Positions 25,570 to 34,443 of a DNA stretch of 64,000 nt are shown in pieces. The notes under the pieces are model-generated. The model worked only from the letters and a program-made list of their open reading frames with translations, searched no databases and had not been told where the DNA came from. How positions within the stretch are numbered: the first letter of the stretch is position 1; every line of letters begins with the position of its first letter. This DNA is from Desulfopila inferna (lineage in GTDB: Bacteria; Desulfobacterota; Desulfobulbia; Desulfobulbales; Desulfocapsaceae), in the NCBI RefSeq assembly GCF_016919005.1, contig NZ_JAFFQE010000008.1, positions 62,001-126,000 on the forward strand. Direction: 5' to 3'. A program made the translations under genes and the position numbers.

Positions 25570-25625
25570 AAGCATCCAAGCCATCAAAGATTCTTAAATA
25601 CTGATAGCCACCTGCTTTACTTTTA

Positions 25626-26423
25626 CTATCTGGCCAACAGCATGGAATCGGAAAGTAGTTCCTCGTCAGAGGAGGCATAAAACTTCTGCAGCAGGTCATC
25701 GACGCTCAGGTTCTTTTTCTCCTCGCCGGCAATGTCGGAGATGACCCTGCCCTGGTGCAACATGATGAGGCGATTGCCGAACTGAATGGCATGCTTCATG
25801 TTATGGGTTATCATCAGAGTCGTCAGTTGCTTCTCTGCAACGATATTTTCGGTAAGCTTAAGGATCTGCTGCGCGGTCTTGGGGTCCAGCGCAGCGATAT
25901 GCTCATCGAGGAGCAGGACTTCCGGCTTTATCATGGTAGCCATCAGCATAGTCAGGGCCTGTCGCTGTCCGCCGGAAAGCAGACCCACCCTGTCCTGCAG
26001 TCTGTTTTCCAGCCCGAGTCCCAGCATCCGCAATTTCTTGCGGAAACCATCCCGGTCTTTGACCTTGACGCCTTTGGAGAAACCGCGCCACTGCCCCCTT
26101 TTTTTAGCAAGTGCCAGATTCTGCTCGATGGTTGCCGAAGGGCAGGTGCCCAGAAGCGGGTCCTGGAAGACCCGGGAAATGAATTTTGCCCGTTTATATT
26201 CCGGCCAGCCGGTTACTTCACGGTTGCCCACCTTGATGGTCCCGGAATCGAGCAGAAAGCTGCCGGCAACGGCATTGAGCAGCGTCGATTTTCCAGCACC
26301 ATTGGAACCGATCACCGTGATAAAGTCTCCCTCTTCTATACGCAAGGTGATGGAATTAAGTGCAAAAACCTCATTAACGCTGCCCTTGTGGAAATATTTT
26401 GAACAATTTTCCATTGAGATCAT
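25626..26423 (-). CDS. ABC importer ATP-binding protein (TrpXYZ-type)
   Basis: A 265-residue ATPase that powers the importer encoded by the next two genes. It has Walker A GSNGAGKST, the signature LSGGQRQALT, Walker B VLLLDEHIAALDP, and a D-loop. The first four codons overlap the permease gene stop (ATGA), so translation is coupled. The permease and binding protein belong to COG4120/COG2984, the group that includes TrpX/TrpY of Gram-positive and other bacteria; the substrate here is not proven (tryptophan, tyrosine or another amino acid are possible). Confidence 0.85.
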   Translation of the reverse strand: MISMENCSKYFHKGSVNEVFALNSITLRIEEGDFITVIGSNGAGKSTLLNAVAGSFLLDSGTIKVGNREVTGWPEYKRAKFISRVFQDPLLGTCPSATIEQNLALAKKRGQWRGFSKGVKVKDRDGFRKKLRMLGLGLENRLQDRVGLLSGGQRQALTMLMATMIKPEVLLLDEHIAALDPKTAQQILKLTENIVAEKQLTTLMITHNMKHAIQFGNRLIMLHQGRVISDIAGEEKKNLSVDDLLQKFYASSDEELLSDSMLLAR

Positions 26424-27307
26424 CGTGCAACCACCCTTTTCTTGATACCGGGGGCGATTAAAGCGATAATCACCAAAAGAGCGGTAATAAGATTCAAGTC
26501 ACTTGGATTAAAGGAGAAACCGCCAATTTCCAAACCCAGGGCCAGAGCGATTGCCAAACGATAGACAATCGAGCCCAGCAATGCGGCAACAAAGGCCACG
26601 GCAATGGTGGAATGCCCGAAAATGGTCTCGCCGATAATGACGGAGGCAAGCCCGGCGATAATCGTCCCGATACCCATGCCAACATCGGCCGCTCCCTGAT
26701 TCTGGGCAACGAGGGCGCCGCTCAGCGCCACAAGGCCATTAGAGAGCCCGACTCCGAGAATAATAATGGTATGGGTGTTGACGCCCAGGCTGGTGATCAT
26801 TTTGGGATTGTCGCCGGTGGCCAGAATGGCCATACCCAGTTCCGTCTTGAGAAACCAGACGATAAACCCGGTAACACAGAGGGCGAAAATTCCGAAAATC
26901 AGCATTCCTGCATACTGGCCCGGCACTCCATAGGCGATGACGAGGTCAAAGACGGTATCGGAGCCCAGCAGGGCAATATTAGGGCCGCTCATGATCCGGA
27001 TATTGATGGAGTAAAGAGCGATCATGGTCAGGATCGAGGCAAGCAGATGCAGGATCTTGAATTTGGTATTGAGTACCGCCGTCACCATGCCGGCAACAAA
27101 ACCGCCCAACAAAGCAAAGAGCAGGGAAAGATAGGGATTGACGCCGTGGGTTATGGCAACCGCCGAGATCGAGGCGCCCAGCGGCAGACTGCCGTCGACG
27201 GTGAGATCGGGAAAATCGAGAATTCTGAAGGTAAGGTATACGCCGATGACCATGATGCCGTAGACCAGTCCCTGCTCGACCGCTCCCAAGGCGGCATAAA
27301 GTGTCAT
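26420..27307 (-). CDS. ABC importer permease (TrpXYZ-type)
   Basis: A 295-residue permease with about eight helices. FPDLTVDGSLPLGASISA near residue 31 and GLSNGLVALSGALVAQNQGAADVGMGIGTIIAGLASVIIGE after residue 190 are hallmarks of the branched-chain-like permeases of this group. It has no ATP-binding part of its own. ATG-overlap links it to the ATPase gene downstream. A 151-base gap separates it from the binding-protein gene upstream, where a 125-base insertion is suspected. Confidence 0.82.
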   Translation of the reverse strand: MTLYAALGAVEQGLVYGIMVIGVYLTFRILDFPDLTVDGSLPLGASISAVAITHGVNPYLSLLFALLGGFVAGMVTAVLNTKFKILHLLASILTMIALYSINIRIMSGPNIALLGSDTVFDLVIAYGVPGQYAGMLIFGIFALCVTGFIVWFLKTELGMAILATGDNPKMITSLGVNTHTIIILGVGLSNGLVALSGALVAQNQGAADVGMGIGTIIAGLASVIIGETIFGHSTIAVAFVAALLGSIVYRLAIALALGLEIGGFSFNPSDLNLITALLVIIALIAPGIKKRVVAR

Positions 27308-27319
27308 ATCAAGATTCCG

Positions 27320-27470
27320 TTTACTTATAAACGTTTTTAGTAATCATTCAGCACAGAGCTAAATAAACCAGCAGTTTACCCATAAATGTAACTGTTCAGC
27401 AGCGCTCCAGGTGTGCTCAGGTAAGCGCAGATGGGGGGCTGCTGAATAGTTACCGTATTTACTTATAAAC
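27320..27470. mobile_element. Suspected MITE-like insertion with 13-bp direct repeats
   Basis: TTTACTTATAAAC occurs at 27320-27332 and again at 27458-27470. The second copy is the end of the substrate-binding protein gene (last codons and stop), and the first copy stands just before the permease start. The 125 bases between them (27333-27457) contain a 16-base inverted repeat with one mismatch (27388-27403 and 27438-27453, arms GTAACTGTTCAGCAGC and its near inverse). Removing one copy plus the insert would leave the two genes closely spaced, as in a normal operon. The direct repeat then looks like a target site duplication. Confidence 0.5.
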
Positions 27471-28421
27471 TTTAGCCGCCTTATCGAGCAGAGCCTGCGG
27501 CGGTTCTAGCCCCATCAACCTTGAATAGCGTGCGTTGATCTGCAGCTGCAGCTCCTCCTGAAATTCCACCGGCAACTCGCCCGGAGAAGCTCCTTTCAAT
27601 ATCTTTTCGATCATCGCTCCGGTCTGATAACCGTGACTGTAGTAGTCAAAACCCATGGCGGCCACAGCTCCCCTCTCCACGGAATCGATGTCGGCCGCGA
27701 AAATGGGGAGTTTATACTGAACGCCGATCTTGAGCACGGATTCGAGCGCGGAGATAATGGTGTTGTCGGTGGGAATAAAGACCGCATCGGTGCGGCCTAT
27801 CAGGCTCTTGGCGGCTTGATAGACATCAGCGGTTTTGGCGGCGGTAGCCTCAATCACCTGGAAACCCATGTCACCACTCAACGCTTTGATGGTTTCGACA
27901 GTTGCCTTGGAATTGGCTTCACCGGCGTTGTACATTACTCCAAGTTTTTTGATATCCGGCTTATACTGCAGAACCATTTCCAGATGCTTACGCACCGGCA
28001 GGAGATCGGAGACACCGGTTATATTCCCGCCTGGATTCTGCAGATCCTTCACCAGTCCGGCTGACACCGGATCTGTTACTGCGGTGAAGACAAAAGGCCG
28101 CTGCAAGTCTGTCGGGGCTTTTTTCAACGCCTGGGCGCAGGCCTGTGCCGACGGAGTGGCAATGGCAACCAGCAGGTCTGATTTTTCGCCAATCATCTGC
28201 TGGGCAATCTGGTTTGCTGTCGGCATATTGGCCTGGGCATTATGTACTTTGAACTCAACATCCATTGAGTTGTCTTTCATATAGTCCTGCATTCCTGCCA
28301 GGACGGCATCGAGAGCCGGGTGCTCGACAAATTGATTCACCGAAATGGTATATCCCTGAGCATACACCTGGCTGGCCACACATAGGGAAAACAACAGAAA
28401 CAATGCGGTAATCCTCTTCAC
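27459..28421 (-). CDS. ABC importer substrate-binding protein (TrpX-like)
   Basis: A 320-residue periplasmic protein with a signal peptide (MKRITALFLLFSLCVASQVYA, cleavage after YAQ-like site). The mature part fits COG2984: ISVNQFVEHPALDAVLAGMQDYMKDN, IAQQMIGEKSDLLVAIATPSAQAC, FTAVTDPVSAGLV, and IPTDNTIISALES, which form the two lobes around the ligand. The first gene of the importer operon; the downstream permease starts 151 bases after its stop. The upstream gap (28422-28670) shows no clear attenuator. Confidence 0.82.
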   Translation of the reverse strand: MKRITALFLLFSLCVASQVYAQGYTISVNQFVEHPALDAVLAGMQDYMKDNSMDVEFKVHNAQANMPTANQIAQQMIGEKSDLLVAIATPSAQACAQALKKAPTDLQRPFVFTAVTDPVSAGLVKDLQNPGGNITGVSDLLPVRKHLEMVLQYKPDIKKLGVMYNAGEANSKATVETIKALSGDMGFQVIEATAAKTADVYQAAKSLIGRTDAVFIPTDNTIISALESVLKIGVQYKLPIFAADIDSVERGAVAAMGFDYYSHGYQTGAMIEKILKGASPGELPVEFQEELQLQINARYSRLMGLEPPQALLDKAAKVYK

Positions 28422-28670
28422 AGTATCCTCCTGAATTAAGTTCGCCTGGTGGGTCGCGAACGTCTGCAGTTGCGGTAATCCTTTTCCGGACCTGGTTCTA
28501 CCATCTATCCCATCCGGCGAAATTCTTCAAGCCGTTTTCGGTTCTTCTGTTATGTGTATACTTCCAGTTCCGATGAATTGGTCAAAAGCCCGATCGACGT
28601 CGCTGTAGAGCTGAAACGGCAATTCACCGTACCACATGTACCGGCGAATTGCCGACAAACAATATGGCTT

Positions 28671-29432
28671 TCAAAAATCATTGCGCATCCGACGCAGAAG
28701 TGCAAACACCTCAACGGGGGATTGCAGATCGGCTTCGCCCTGCTGTATCAGAATTGTTTTGATGTCATCCGAATCTGTACGAAGAAATGGATTGGTTTTT
28801 TTCTCAAGCGCCAGTGTGGTCGGGGTGGTGATACCGGCCGTAGCATTCACCCCCTCAAGACGTCGGCCAACTCCCCTGTTCTGCGGTTCGACCCTTATGG
28901 CAAATTCCAGATTCTTTCGGGTATACTCATGACCGAAGTAGATCAGGGTTTCATCCGGAAGGGCAGCCAGTTTCCCCAATGAATTGAACATTTGTCGGGC
29001 ATCGCCCTCGAAAAGCCTGCCGCAACCTGCCCCGAAAAGGGTATCGCCGACGAAAAGATGGTCATCAAAATGATAACAGACACTTCCCCTGGTATGCCCG
29101 GGAGTATGAATTACCTTACCCTCTACTTCTCCAATCTGTATCCTATCGCCATCTTCAACAAAGAAAGTCGCTACCCGAATACGGGATTTCTCGGAGAGAT
29201 GACAGATGACCTCCACATCTGGATATTGCTGCCGCAAATCCATAATACCGCCGATATGGTCCTGGTGATGATGCGTGCATAAGATCGCCGAGAGTTGGAC
29301 TTTTTCCCTTTCTATTTCCTGCTGGAGAGGATAGGCCTCGGTCGGATCGACCACGGCCGCCTTTCCCGACTTCCGGCAGATTAACAGGTAGGAATAGTTA
29401 TCGAAGGAGCACGGAACCGGAACTATTTTCAT
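28671..29432 (-). CDS. gloB: Hydroxyacylglutathione hydrolase (glyoxalase II)
   Basis: A 253-residue metallo-beta-lactamase-fold enzyme that hydrolyses S-D-lactoylglutathione to D-lactate and glutathione. The metal-binding motif THHHQDHIGG is at about residue 52. HTPGHTRGS, VGDTLFGAGCGRLFEG and YFGHEYTRKNLEFA, the glyoxalase II substrate-contact region, are all present, and the end has the conserved NPFLRTD segment. Length fits GloB. A dispersed repeat lies just upstream of its start at 29501-29623. Confidence 0.9.
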   Translation of the reverse strand: MKIVPVPCSFDNYSYLLICRKSGKAAVVDPTEAYPLQQEIEREKVQLSAILCTHHHQDHIGGIMDLRQQYPDVEVICHLSEKSRIRVATFFVEDGDRIQIGEVEGKVIHTPGHTRGSVCYHFDDHLFVGDTLFGAGCGRLFEGDARQMFNSLGKLAALPDETLIYFGHEYTRKNLEFAIRVEPQNRGVGRRLEGVNATAGITTPTTLALEKKTNPFLRTDSDDIKTILIQQGEADLQSPVEVFALLRRMRNDF

Positions 29433-29500
29433 CGCTTTCTCTCCTTGTTCTTGGGCTTGATAATTGCCGCTACACCTGTTTTTGCCTTTATTTTTTCCAT

Positions 29501-29623
29501 TTAGTGCTTTACACCTGAAAAACTGCCATTACAAACAACATATATTAAAATCCTTGACCGCCTCTATAACCAAGGCACCTATACCCCTCAAGGGTGTAAT
29601 GTAAAGAGTCCAGCTCAGCTGGC
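29501..29623 (-). repeat. Dispersed repeat copy, full length
   Basis: Read on the minus strand it begins CCAGCTGAGCTGG (29622-29610), then ACTCTTTACATTACACC, a CTTGAGGGGTA hairpin half, GTGCCTTGG, GGTCAAGG and GATTTTAATATA, and ends TTTTTCAGGTGTAAAGCACTAA near 29500. The order and wording match the 109-base units at 18.7 kb, and head and tail match the copy at 57.7 kb. It lies between divergent gloB and nudC. Confidence 0.85.
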
Positions 29624-29671
29624 TTTGAAACTACTATGCTACTACCTGCAGTTTAATTGGAGAACGGCATT

Positions 29672-30445
29672 ATGCAGAAAACATACTACATTTTCCAAAA
29701 GAATAAAGTGGTATATAAACCTGCTGAAGGCAGACCGCGTCCTTTCAGCCGGCAGGAAAAGGATACGCTCTATCAGAAGGATAAGGTTATCTCTCGCAGG
29801 CTTCCCGGGAAAGAGGAGATACACGCAGTCGCCCTGCCGGACGACATGGTACTGCCCGGTGATCATGAACTGATACCGTTGCGCAGGCTGCTGGGCTGGG
29901 TCGATGATCATCTGTTCGCCCGGTGGGGTACAGCATCACAGCTGCTCCATTGGTGCCACACCAACAGATACTGCGGCAGCTGCGGCACCGCGACCATCGC
30001 TCATCCCAGCGAACAGTCATGGCTGTGCCCCGCTTGCTCGGCGCATCATTATCCCGCCATATCACCCTGTATCATCGTCTTGATCCATCGGAACGAAGAG
30101 ATCCTGCTGGCCCGCTCACCCCGTTTCTCAGGCAATATGTACAGCACGCTGGCCGGCTTCATCGAACCGGGTGAATCTGCGGAACAGACCGTCCATCGGG
30201 AAATTTATGAGGAGGTTCGGGTCAAAGTAAAAAATATCGAATACTTCAAGAGTCAACCGTGGCCCTTTCCCAGCCAGCTTATGCTCGGCTTTTTTGCTGA
30301 ATATGCCTCTGGTGAGATCAAGGTTGACGGAGTTGAGATCTGCGATGCCCAGTGGTACCGGTTTGACAGTCTGCCCGAGATTCCGGGACCGGGTACCATT
30401 GCCGGCCAGCTGATAAGGTTTCATATCCACTCAAAGCGAATCTGA
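29672..30445 (+). CDS. nudC: NAD(+) diphosphatase NudC
   Basis: A 257-residue NUDIX hydrolase, the same length as E. coli NudC. It splits NADH to NMNH and AMP and removes NAD caps from RNA. The zinc-binding cysteines are in YCGSCG and CPAC. The Nudix box runs GFIEPGESAEQTVHREIYEEV, and the NudC-specific SQPWPFPSQLML motif follows it. Start ATG at 29672 is favoured over a TTG at 29657; GGAG lies 10 bases before it. No neighbour is clearly functionally linked. Confidence 0.9.
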   Translation: MQKTYYIFQKNKVVYKPAEGRPRPFSRQEKDTLYQKDKVISRRLPGKEEIHAVALPDDMVLPGDHELIPLRRLLGWVDDHLFARWGTASQLLHWCHTNRYCGSCGTATIAHPSEQSWLCPACSAHHYPAISPCIIVLIHRNEEILLARSPRFSGNMYSTLAGFIEPGESAEQTVHREIYEEVRVKVKNIEYFKSQPWPFPSQLMLGFFAEYASGEIKVDGVEICDAQWYRFDSLPEIPGPGTIAGQLIRFHIHSKRI

Positions 30446-30449
30446 ACAT

Positions 30450-30484
30450 AAAAAAAGGATCTGCCGATATTTTTCGACAGACCC
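30450..30484 (-). terminator. Terminator for the Spy-like gene
   Basis: On the minus strand a stem of 11 positions with two mismatches (arms 30474-30484 and 30457-30467) is followed by T7 (complement of 30450-30456). It lies 78 bases after the Spy-like gene stop and just after the convergent nudC stop. Confidence 0.65.
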
Positions 30485-30561
30485 CTCAGATTTTCACTCA
30501 ACCCGGCAATGAGCGGGAAAAGATGGGACTCCATGCAGAGGTAATATCATGAAATTTCGGG

Positions 30562-30999
30562 TTAGTTCCTGCCCTGCTGATTATAGCAGGGGCCCATTCC
30601 GCGGCCCATGCCACGGCCCATGCCGCCATTACCCGGACCACCCATCCCCATTTGTCCCATACCCATCATAGGAATGCCTGCATCTCCGGCTTTATTCTGC
30701 ATTTCCGTTCGTAAATCAAAGAGCTGACCTTCTACTTTGGCAACTGCCTGAGGATCGGGGGCCTGATTATTCAGCAAAGCCCTTTTCTCCGCCCTTTTCA
30801 TAGCTATCTCTTTACGAAGATTGGCAGTTTCTGCCCTAAAGGCATCCACCTTTGCCTTGGTTGCGTCATCGAGCTGCTGGTAATTCATGCCGTAGCCAGG
30901 ACAACCGCCTCCCCATCCTCTGGCTGAAGCCTGCTGAAATCCGACAAGTCCGAGCCCTGCAATAATTGCGATAGCGATGATTATCTTTCTGGTATTCAT
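30562..30999 (-). CDS. Spy/CpxP-like periplasmic metal-sensor family protein
   Basis: A 145-residue exported protein with a signal peptide (hydrophobic core up to about residue 22, ASA site) and a helical core of the Spy/ZraP/'heavy-metal sensor' type: DDATKAKVDAFRAETANLRKEIAMKRAEKRALLN, then AVAKVEGQLFDLRTEM. The tail is rich in Gly and Met (GMGQMGMGGPGNGGMGRGMGRGMGP), likely a metal-binding or disordered region. Such proteins protect the envelope from unfolding or metal stress. Start 30999 has AGGAGG in front; codons before it lack a signal. Confidence 0.78.
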   Translation of the reverse strand: MNTRKIIIAIAIIAGLGLVGFQQASARGWGGGCPGYGMNYQQLDDATKAKVDAFRAETANLRKEIAMKRAEKRALLNNQAPDPQAVAKVEGQLFDLRTEMQNKAGDAGIPMMGMGQMGMGGPGNGGMGRGMGRGMGPCYNQQGRN

Positions 31000-31060
31000 T
31001 TCTAACCTCCTGTAGTGTTGATAAACTATTTTTCTTTCCACCATTATTAATCTGTTAATA

Positions 31061-31112
31061 CCCAGTTGAGCTGGACTCTTTACAGTACCCCCCGGGTATG
31101 AGATCCTTGGTC
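31061..31112 (+). repeat. Dispersed repeat, head portion only
   Basis: CCCAGTTGAGCTGGACTCTT, then TACAGTACCC, and the hairpin TACCCCCCGGGTA match the head of the family; the base changes in the second palindrome keep it self-paired. The body diverges after about 31110 and no tail is found. Confidence 0.75.
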
Positions 31113-31289
31113 AGATTGTTTTCTTACAAAAAGCGGGGGCAACCTGTAAGATATCGACCATTTCTTCTGTTCTTCATATGGAAAGGAAAGCAATCCTTGT
31201 GCCGTTATGCGCCAACTCACTTATATGATTTATTTCAACAACTTATAACTTAATCAAAAAGAGACCAAAGCAACCCAGCTCATTGAGTA

Positions 31290-31358
31290 GGGTAATAATT
31301 ACCCACATCGGCCTGCCGATTGGATAAATTATTGCCAGGACATGGGGTAATCATTACC
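31290..31358. promoter_or_regulatory. Two GGTAATNATTACC palindromes, possible operator pair
   Basis: GGGTAATAATTACCC (31290-31304) and GGTAATCATTACC (31346-31358) are perfect palindromes with centres 55 bases apart. Between them lies ATCGGC-CT-GCCGAT (31307-31320). The group sits upstream of the small membrane protein gene at 31460, suggesting a repressor or activator site with two binding dimers. The regulator is unknown. Confidence 0.5.
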
Positions 31359-31459
31359 TTAGTGCAGAACAGAAGAAGACATCTTCCGAGACGGATCAGT
31401 GCCTCCCATCACCGAGTTGCCGGATTCATGGTGGCAACATTTTGAGGTATTCAAGCTGC

Positions 31460-31735
31460 ATGAAGGATAAAACAGAAGAAAACAAGGCTGGCGGCCGGTT
31501 TTTGCCATGGTGGCTCCACCTCATTTTGGCCATACTTTCCTACAGCCTGCTGAAATATGGGGTGAACCAGTTCGATACTTCCGGCTCTCAAAGCACACCG
31601 CTTTCACTCGTGGCGGAACAGGCTGCACCCATAGTAGCTATAGGCTTCCTGCTCCTGGCCGCAAACGCTCTTTATAAAAAAGATCAACCGAAAACCGGCG
31701 AAAAGCGAGATGACGATCTCTCGGAAAATCAGTAA
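31460..31735 (+). CDS. Small two-helix membrane protein
   Basis: A 91-residue protein I cannot assign. It has a short charged N-terminus, a hydrophobic helix around WWLHLILAILSYSLLKYGV, a polar spacer and a second helix IVAIGFLLLAANALY, then a charged tail. Start at the ATG 31460; TTG at 31442 is an alternative and the only GAGG lies 12 bases off. The 3' end overlaps the convergent YitT gene by 7 bases. Two operator-like palindromes lie upstream. Confidence 0.55.
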   Translation: MKDKTEENKAGGRFLPWWLHLILAILSYSLLKYGVNQFDTSGSQSTPLSLVAEQAAPIVAIGFLLLAANALYKKDQPKTGEKRDDDLSENQ

Positions 31736-32628
31736 ATTTTCCTTTTCCCAAAACTAGAGCCGATCACATCGTAGCTGTTTTCCACAATAAACAGGGCCTC
31801 GTCATCTATTGTAAAAACGAGTTCCTCCAGTTTCTTCAGCTGAATGTTGTTGGTTATTGCCATGAGAATACGCTTTTCCTTGCCAGAGTAGGCACCCTTT
31901 CCCTGAATAAAGGTAGCTCCCATCTTCATTTCCTCAGTGACCACAGCGGCAATCTTGTCACTGAAATCACTGATGACATAGACCACCTTGCGCTGGTTAA
32001 AGAAGGTGAGGAAATGATCAAGAGCCTTTGAAGATATAAAGACGAGCAGAATGGAGGCCACGAAAATATCGGCAGTATATCCAGTGAACACGAAGGCAAA
32101 CAATACGACATTGTAAAACATGAAGAATTTACCGATACCTATATTGTAAAATTTATACAGGATAATGGCGACGATATCAAGGCCTCCCGACGAGCCTATG
32201 GATCGCAGAATGATTCCCCCTCCGGCGCCGACAAGAAAGCCGCCGGCAAGTGCCGCATAAATCTGCTCATGTATGCCTAAGTCAAGGACCAGGGTTTCCG
32301 ACAAAATAGTTACCACTGTGGCTGTATAGACGGAGTAGAGGACAAAACGCCTGCTTACCAGAAACCATCCGACAACACACAAGGGAATATTTATCAGGAA
32401 AAAAAGTATGCCGGGAGAGAACCATCCCGTTTTATGGTAGAGAAGGAGGCAGGTGCCGAACAGCCCTCCGGGGATAAAGCTGTGGTGAACGACAACACCG
32501 TTAATCCCTATCATAAAAATCAGCGACCCCACTGTCAACAGCATCAGATTCCAGCCCACCGAATATCTGTAGTTCCTTTTAAGAGAGACAATTTTATCAC
32601 TGGTGATAAGGTTTTCCTGCATACTCAT
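31729..32628 (-). CDS. YitT family membrane protein
   Basis: A 299-residue protein with two parts: a DUF161-type membrane region with about five or six helices (residues 20-205; signature FIPGGLFGTCLLLYHKTGW, AGGFLVGAGGGIILRSIGSSGGLDI) and a C-terminal cytoplasmic DUF2179 domain (VTEEMKMGATFIQGKGAYSGKEKRILM). Role is unknown in most species; a few members are linked to ion or amine stress. CGGAGTAAGTA precedes the ATG. It converges on and overlaps the small gene by 7 bases. Confidence 0.85.
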   Translation of the reverse strand: MSMQENLITSDKIVSLKRNYRYSVGWNLMLLTVGSLIFMIGINGVVVHHSFIPGGLFGTCLLLYHKTGWFSPGILFFLINIPLCVVGWFLVSRRFVLYSVYTATVVTILSETLVLDLGIHEQIYAALAGGFLVGAGGGIILRSIGSSGGLDIVAIILYKFYNIGIGKFFMFYNVVLFAFVFTGYTADIFVASILLVFISSKALDHFLTFFNQRKVVYVISDFSDKIAAVVTEEMKMGATFIQGKGAYSGKEKRILMAITNNIQLKKLEELVFTIDDEALFIVENSYDVIGSSFGKRKIY

Positions 32629-32856
32629 TACTTACTCCGTTTTTCATTATGGACGACATCGCGATAAGCAGCCGTGCGGGCATAAACCCCGACTTGGAGA
32701 AAGGCCGATCTACTGCTTGCCTTATATATGGGACTTTTTATCTAGCCATTCAAGAGCTCCAGGGCAATTATTTTCAAAAATATCACATCCGCCAGCTGCC
32801 TGGACAGGCCGGAAGGACCAGAGTCTTTACCCCATTTCTTTGCTTATAGCTAGGTA

Positions 32857-34443
32857 CTAAAAGGTAATTTTTTTGTTGAAGAGAACTCCGGATGTCTGAT
32901 CTGTTTCGCCATTACTATATTCGACAATAACATCAACAGCCTTATCATCCGCTAAACCGAAAAAAAGTCGATGAGAAGAATCGGAACAAAGTGCATTACC
33001 GGCAAGATCAATCTTTTTCATGGTTTTGCCGGAAAGGGTTTTCACATACACCGTCGCACCCAGCGATCTTACTGAATCGTCAAGCTGAACAATCAGGTAA
33101 TTATTTTTTCCGGGCTTGCTGAGAAAAATACGTGATTTGCCGTCCAGGTTGAGGTGGATAATGTCAGGAAGGCCGTCCATGTTAAAGTCGGCCTGCAGAG
33201 GAGCAACCCCGAATTCGGAGTTTGTCAGACCGGTGAGTTCACCCACTTCAGCGAATGCACCGGATTGATTCTGCAAAAGGGTTCTGCCCGGTAAACGCAA
33301 TCTTTCAAGCCAATGTGGCAGCCAGTATGGATGGTTCTGGGAAACCACAAGATCCGTGCGGCCATCATTATTTAAATCGGTAAAAAGCGATCCTCTGGCC
33401 AGCTCGTCTCCACTAAGCCGGGTCGGCTTTGCGGCATCTTCAAAAGAGAAATATCCTTTATTTTTCAGGAGAATCCAGTTCCTGAAATGGTCCAGCCTTT
33501 TGCTTTGAATCACCTTCAGGAAGAGTTGCGGCAGAGTTTCCCCTCTATTGGTCAGAAGAAAATCCACATGACCGTCGCTGTTATAATCACCGGCGCCCAA
33601 TCCCATATAACCTCCCTGAAGGCTTGCATGTTTGTTCTCAAAAAGAAGACTATCCCTGTTCTTCCAGGTGCTTAGCGTCCCATCTGTATGAAAAACAGTT
33701 AAATCTTCCTTGCCATCATCGTCGAGATCGAGAAATATGGCTTGGCGGGCCTCGGTCATTGCATCCAGCCCAGCACTTTCAGTACTATCGAAAAACGTGG
33801 TATCTCCATTATTAATATAAAGTCGCGGCTGGATCCCGCTGCTTTCCGATGGACCGGAAAGCCAGTCAAACATAGATGTTCTTGTAACGATGGGAAGGAA
33901 AAAATCGAAATGACCATCAAGGTTGAGATCGGCAACAGCAACAGCCAGGGGAACTCCTCGGGTCGGTATGCCAAGGTCAAGGCGTTCCATTTCAAACTTG
34001 CCGTCGTAATTGCTATAGAGCCAGATTCCCGATTCTCGTGAGATCACCAGATCCTGATAGCCGTTGTTGTCAAAATCGATGACCGCTGCTCCGAGGGTGA
34101 CATCGTCCCCCAGTTTAATCAGATTAACCTGATCGGCCACATTGACAAAACCCTCACCCGTGAAGACGAATAAGCCGTCGGACTGACGAACACCGCCTCC
34201 AAGAAAAAGCTCTTCCACACCATCGTTATCAACATCGATCACCGCTCCAGCGGTATAGGGAATCCTACGTGATGCTTGATAGATATGGTGGAAAGGAATT
34301 TCTACCATTGAAAATTCTGGAATTACAGTTTCATTCAGAGGAACATCATAGTCAGGCTTCTCGTCCCGGAATACGAGGAATCCGACTCCAGCGCCTATCA
34401 ACAGGATAAAAGCCACTGACACTGCTAAAAAAAAACGTACCAT
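32857..34443 (-). CDS. FG-GAP/VCBS repeat protein with ASPIC/UnbV domain
   Basis: A 528-residue envelope protein. Residues 3-25 form a membrane anchor or uncleaved signal. Residues 55-420 hold at least six FG-GAP/VCBS beta-propeller repeats, each with a calcium-binding D-x-D/N-x-D-G loop (VDVDNDGVEELFLGG, IDFDNNGYQDLVI, ADLNLDGHFDFFLP, LDLDDDGKEDLTVF, DYNSDGHVDFLLTN, TDLNNDGRTDLVVS, ADFNMDGLPDIIHL). The last 80 residues fit the ASPIC/UnbV C-terminal module (SLGATVYVKTLSGKT, SDSSHRLFFGLADDKAV). Such proteins bind sugars or surfaces. Function not established. Confidence 0.85.
   Translation of the reverse strand: MVRFFLAVSVAFILLIGAGVGFLVFRDEKPDYDVPLNETVIPEFSMVEIPFHHIYQASRRIPYTAGAVIDVDNDGVEELFLGGGVRQSDGLFVFTGEGFVNVADQVNLIKLGDDVTLGAAVIDFDNNGYQDLVISRESGIWLYSNYDGKFEMERLDLGIPTRGVPLAVAVADLNLDGHFDFFLPIVTRTSMFDWLSGPSESSGIQPRLYINNGDTTFFDSTESAGLDAMTEARQAIFLDLDDDGKEDLTVFHTDGTLSTWKNRDSLLFENKHASLQGGYMGLGAGDYNSDGHVDFLLTNRGETLPQLFLKVIQSKRLDHFRNWILLKNKGYFSFEDAAKPTRLSGDELARGSLFTDLNNDGRTDLVVSQNHPYWLPHWLERLRLPGRTLLQNQSGAFAEVGELTGLTNSEFGVAPLQADFNMDGLPDIIHLNLDGKSRIFLSKPGKNNYLIVQLDDSVRSLGATVYVKTLSGKTMKKIDLAGNALCSDSSHRLFFGLADDKAVDVIVEYSNGETDQTSGVLFNKKITF

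Larger units (their letters stand above)
31000..31459. other. Intergenic region with a repeat and three palindromes
   Basis: It holds a repeat head at 31061-31112 and three palindromes at 31290-31358 (listed separately). The rest is AT-rich with no gene seen. Confidence 0.4.

Noticed and set aside
25755-26445. Two long open frames opposite the importer ATPase
   Set aside because: Both are mirror frames of a gene with intact Walker and signature motifs.
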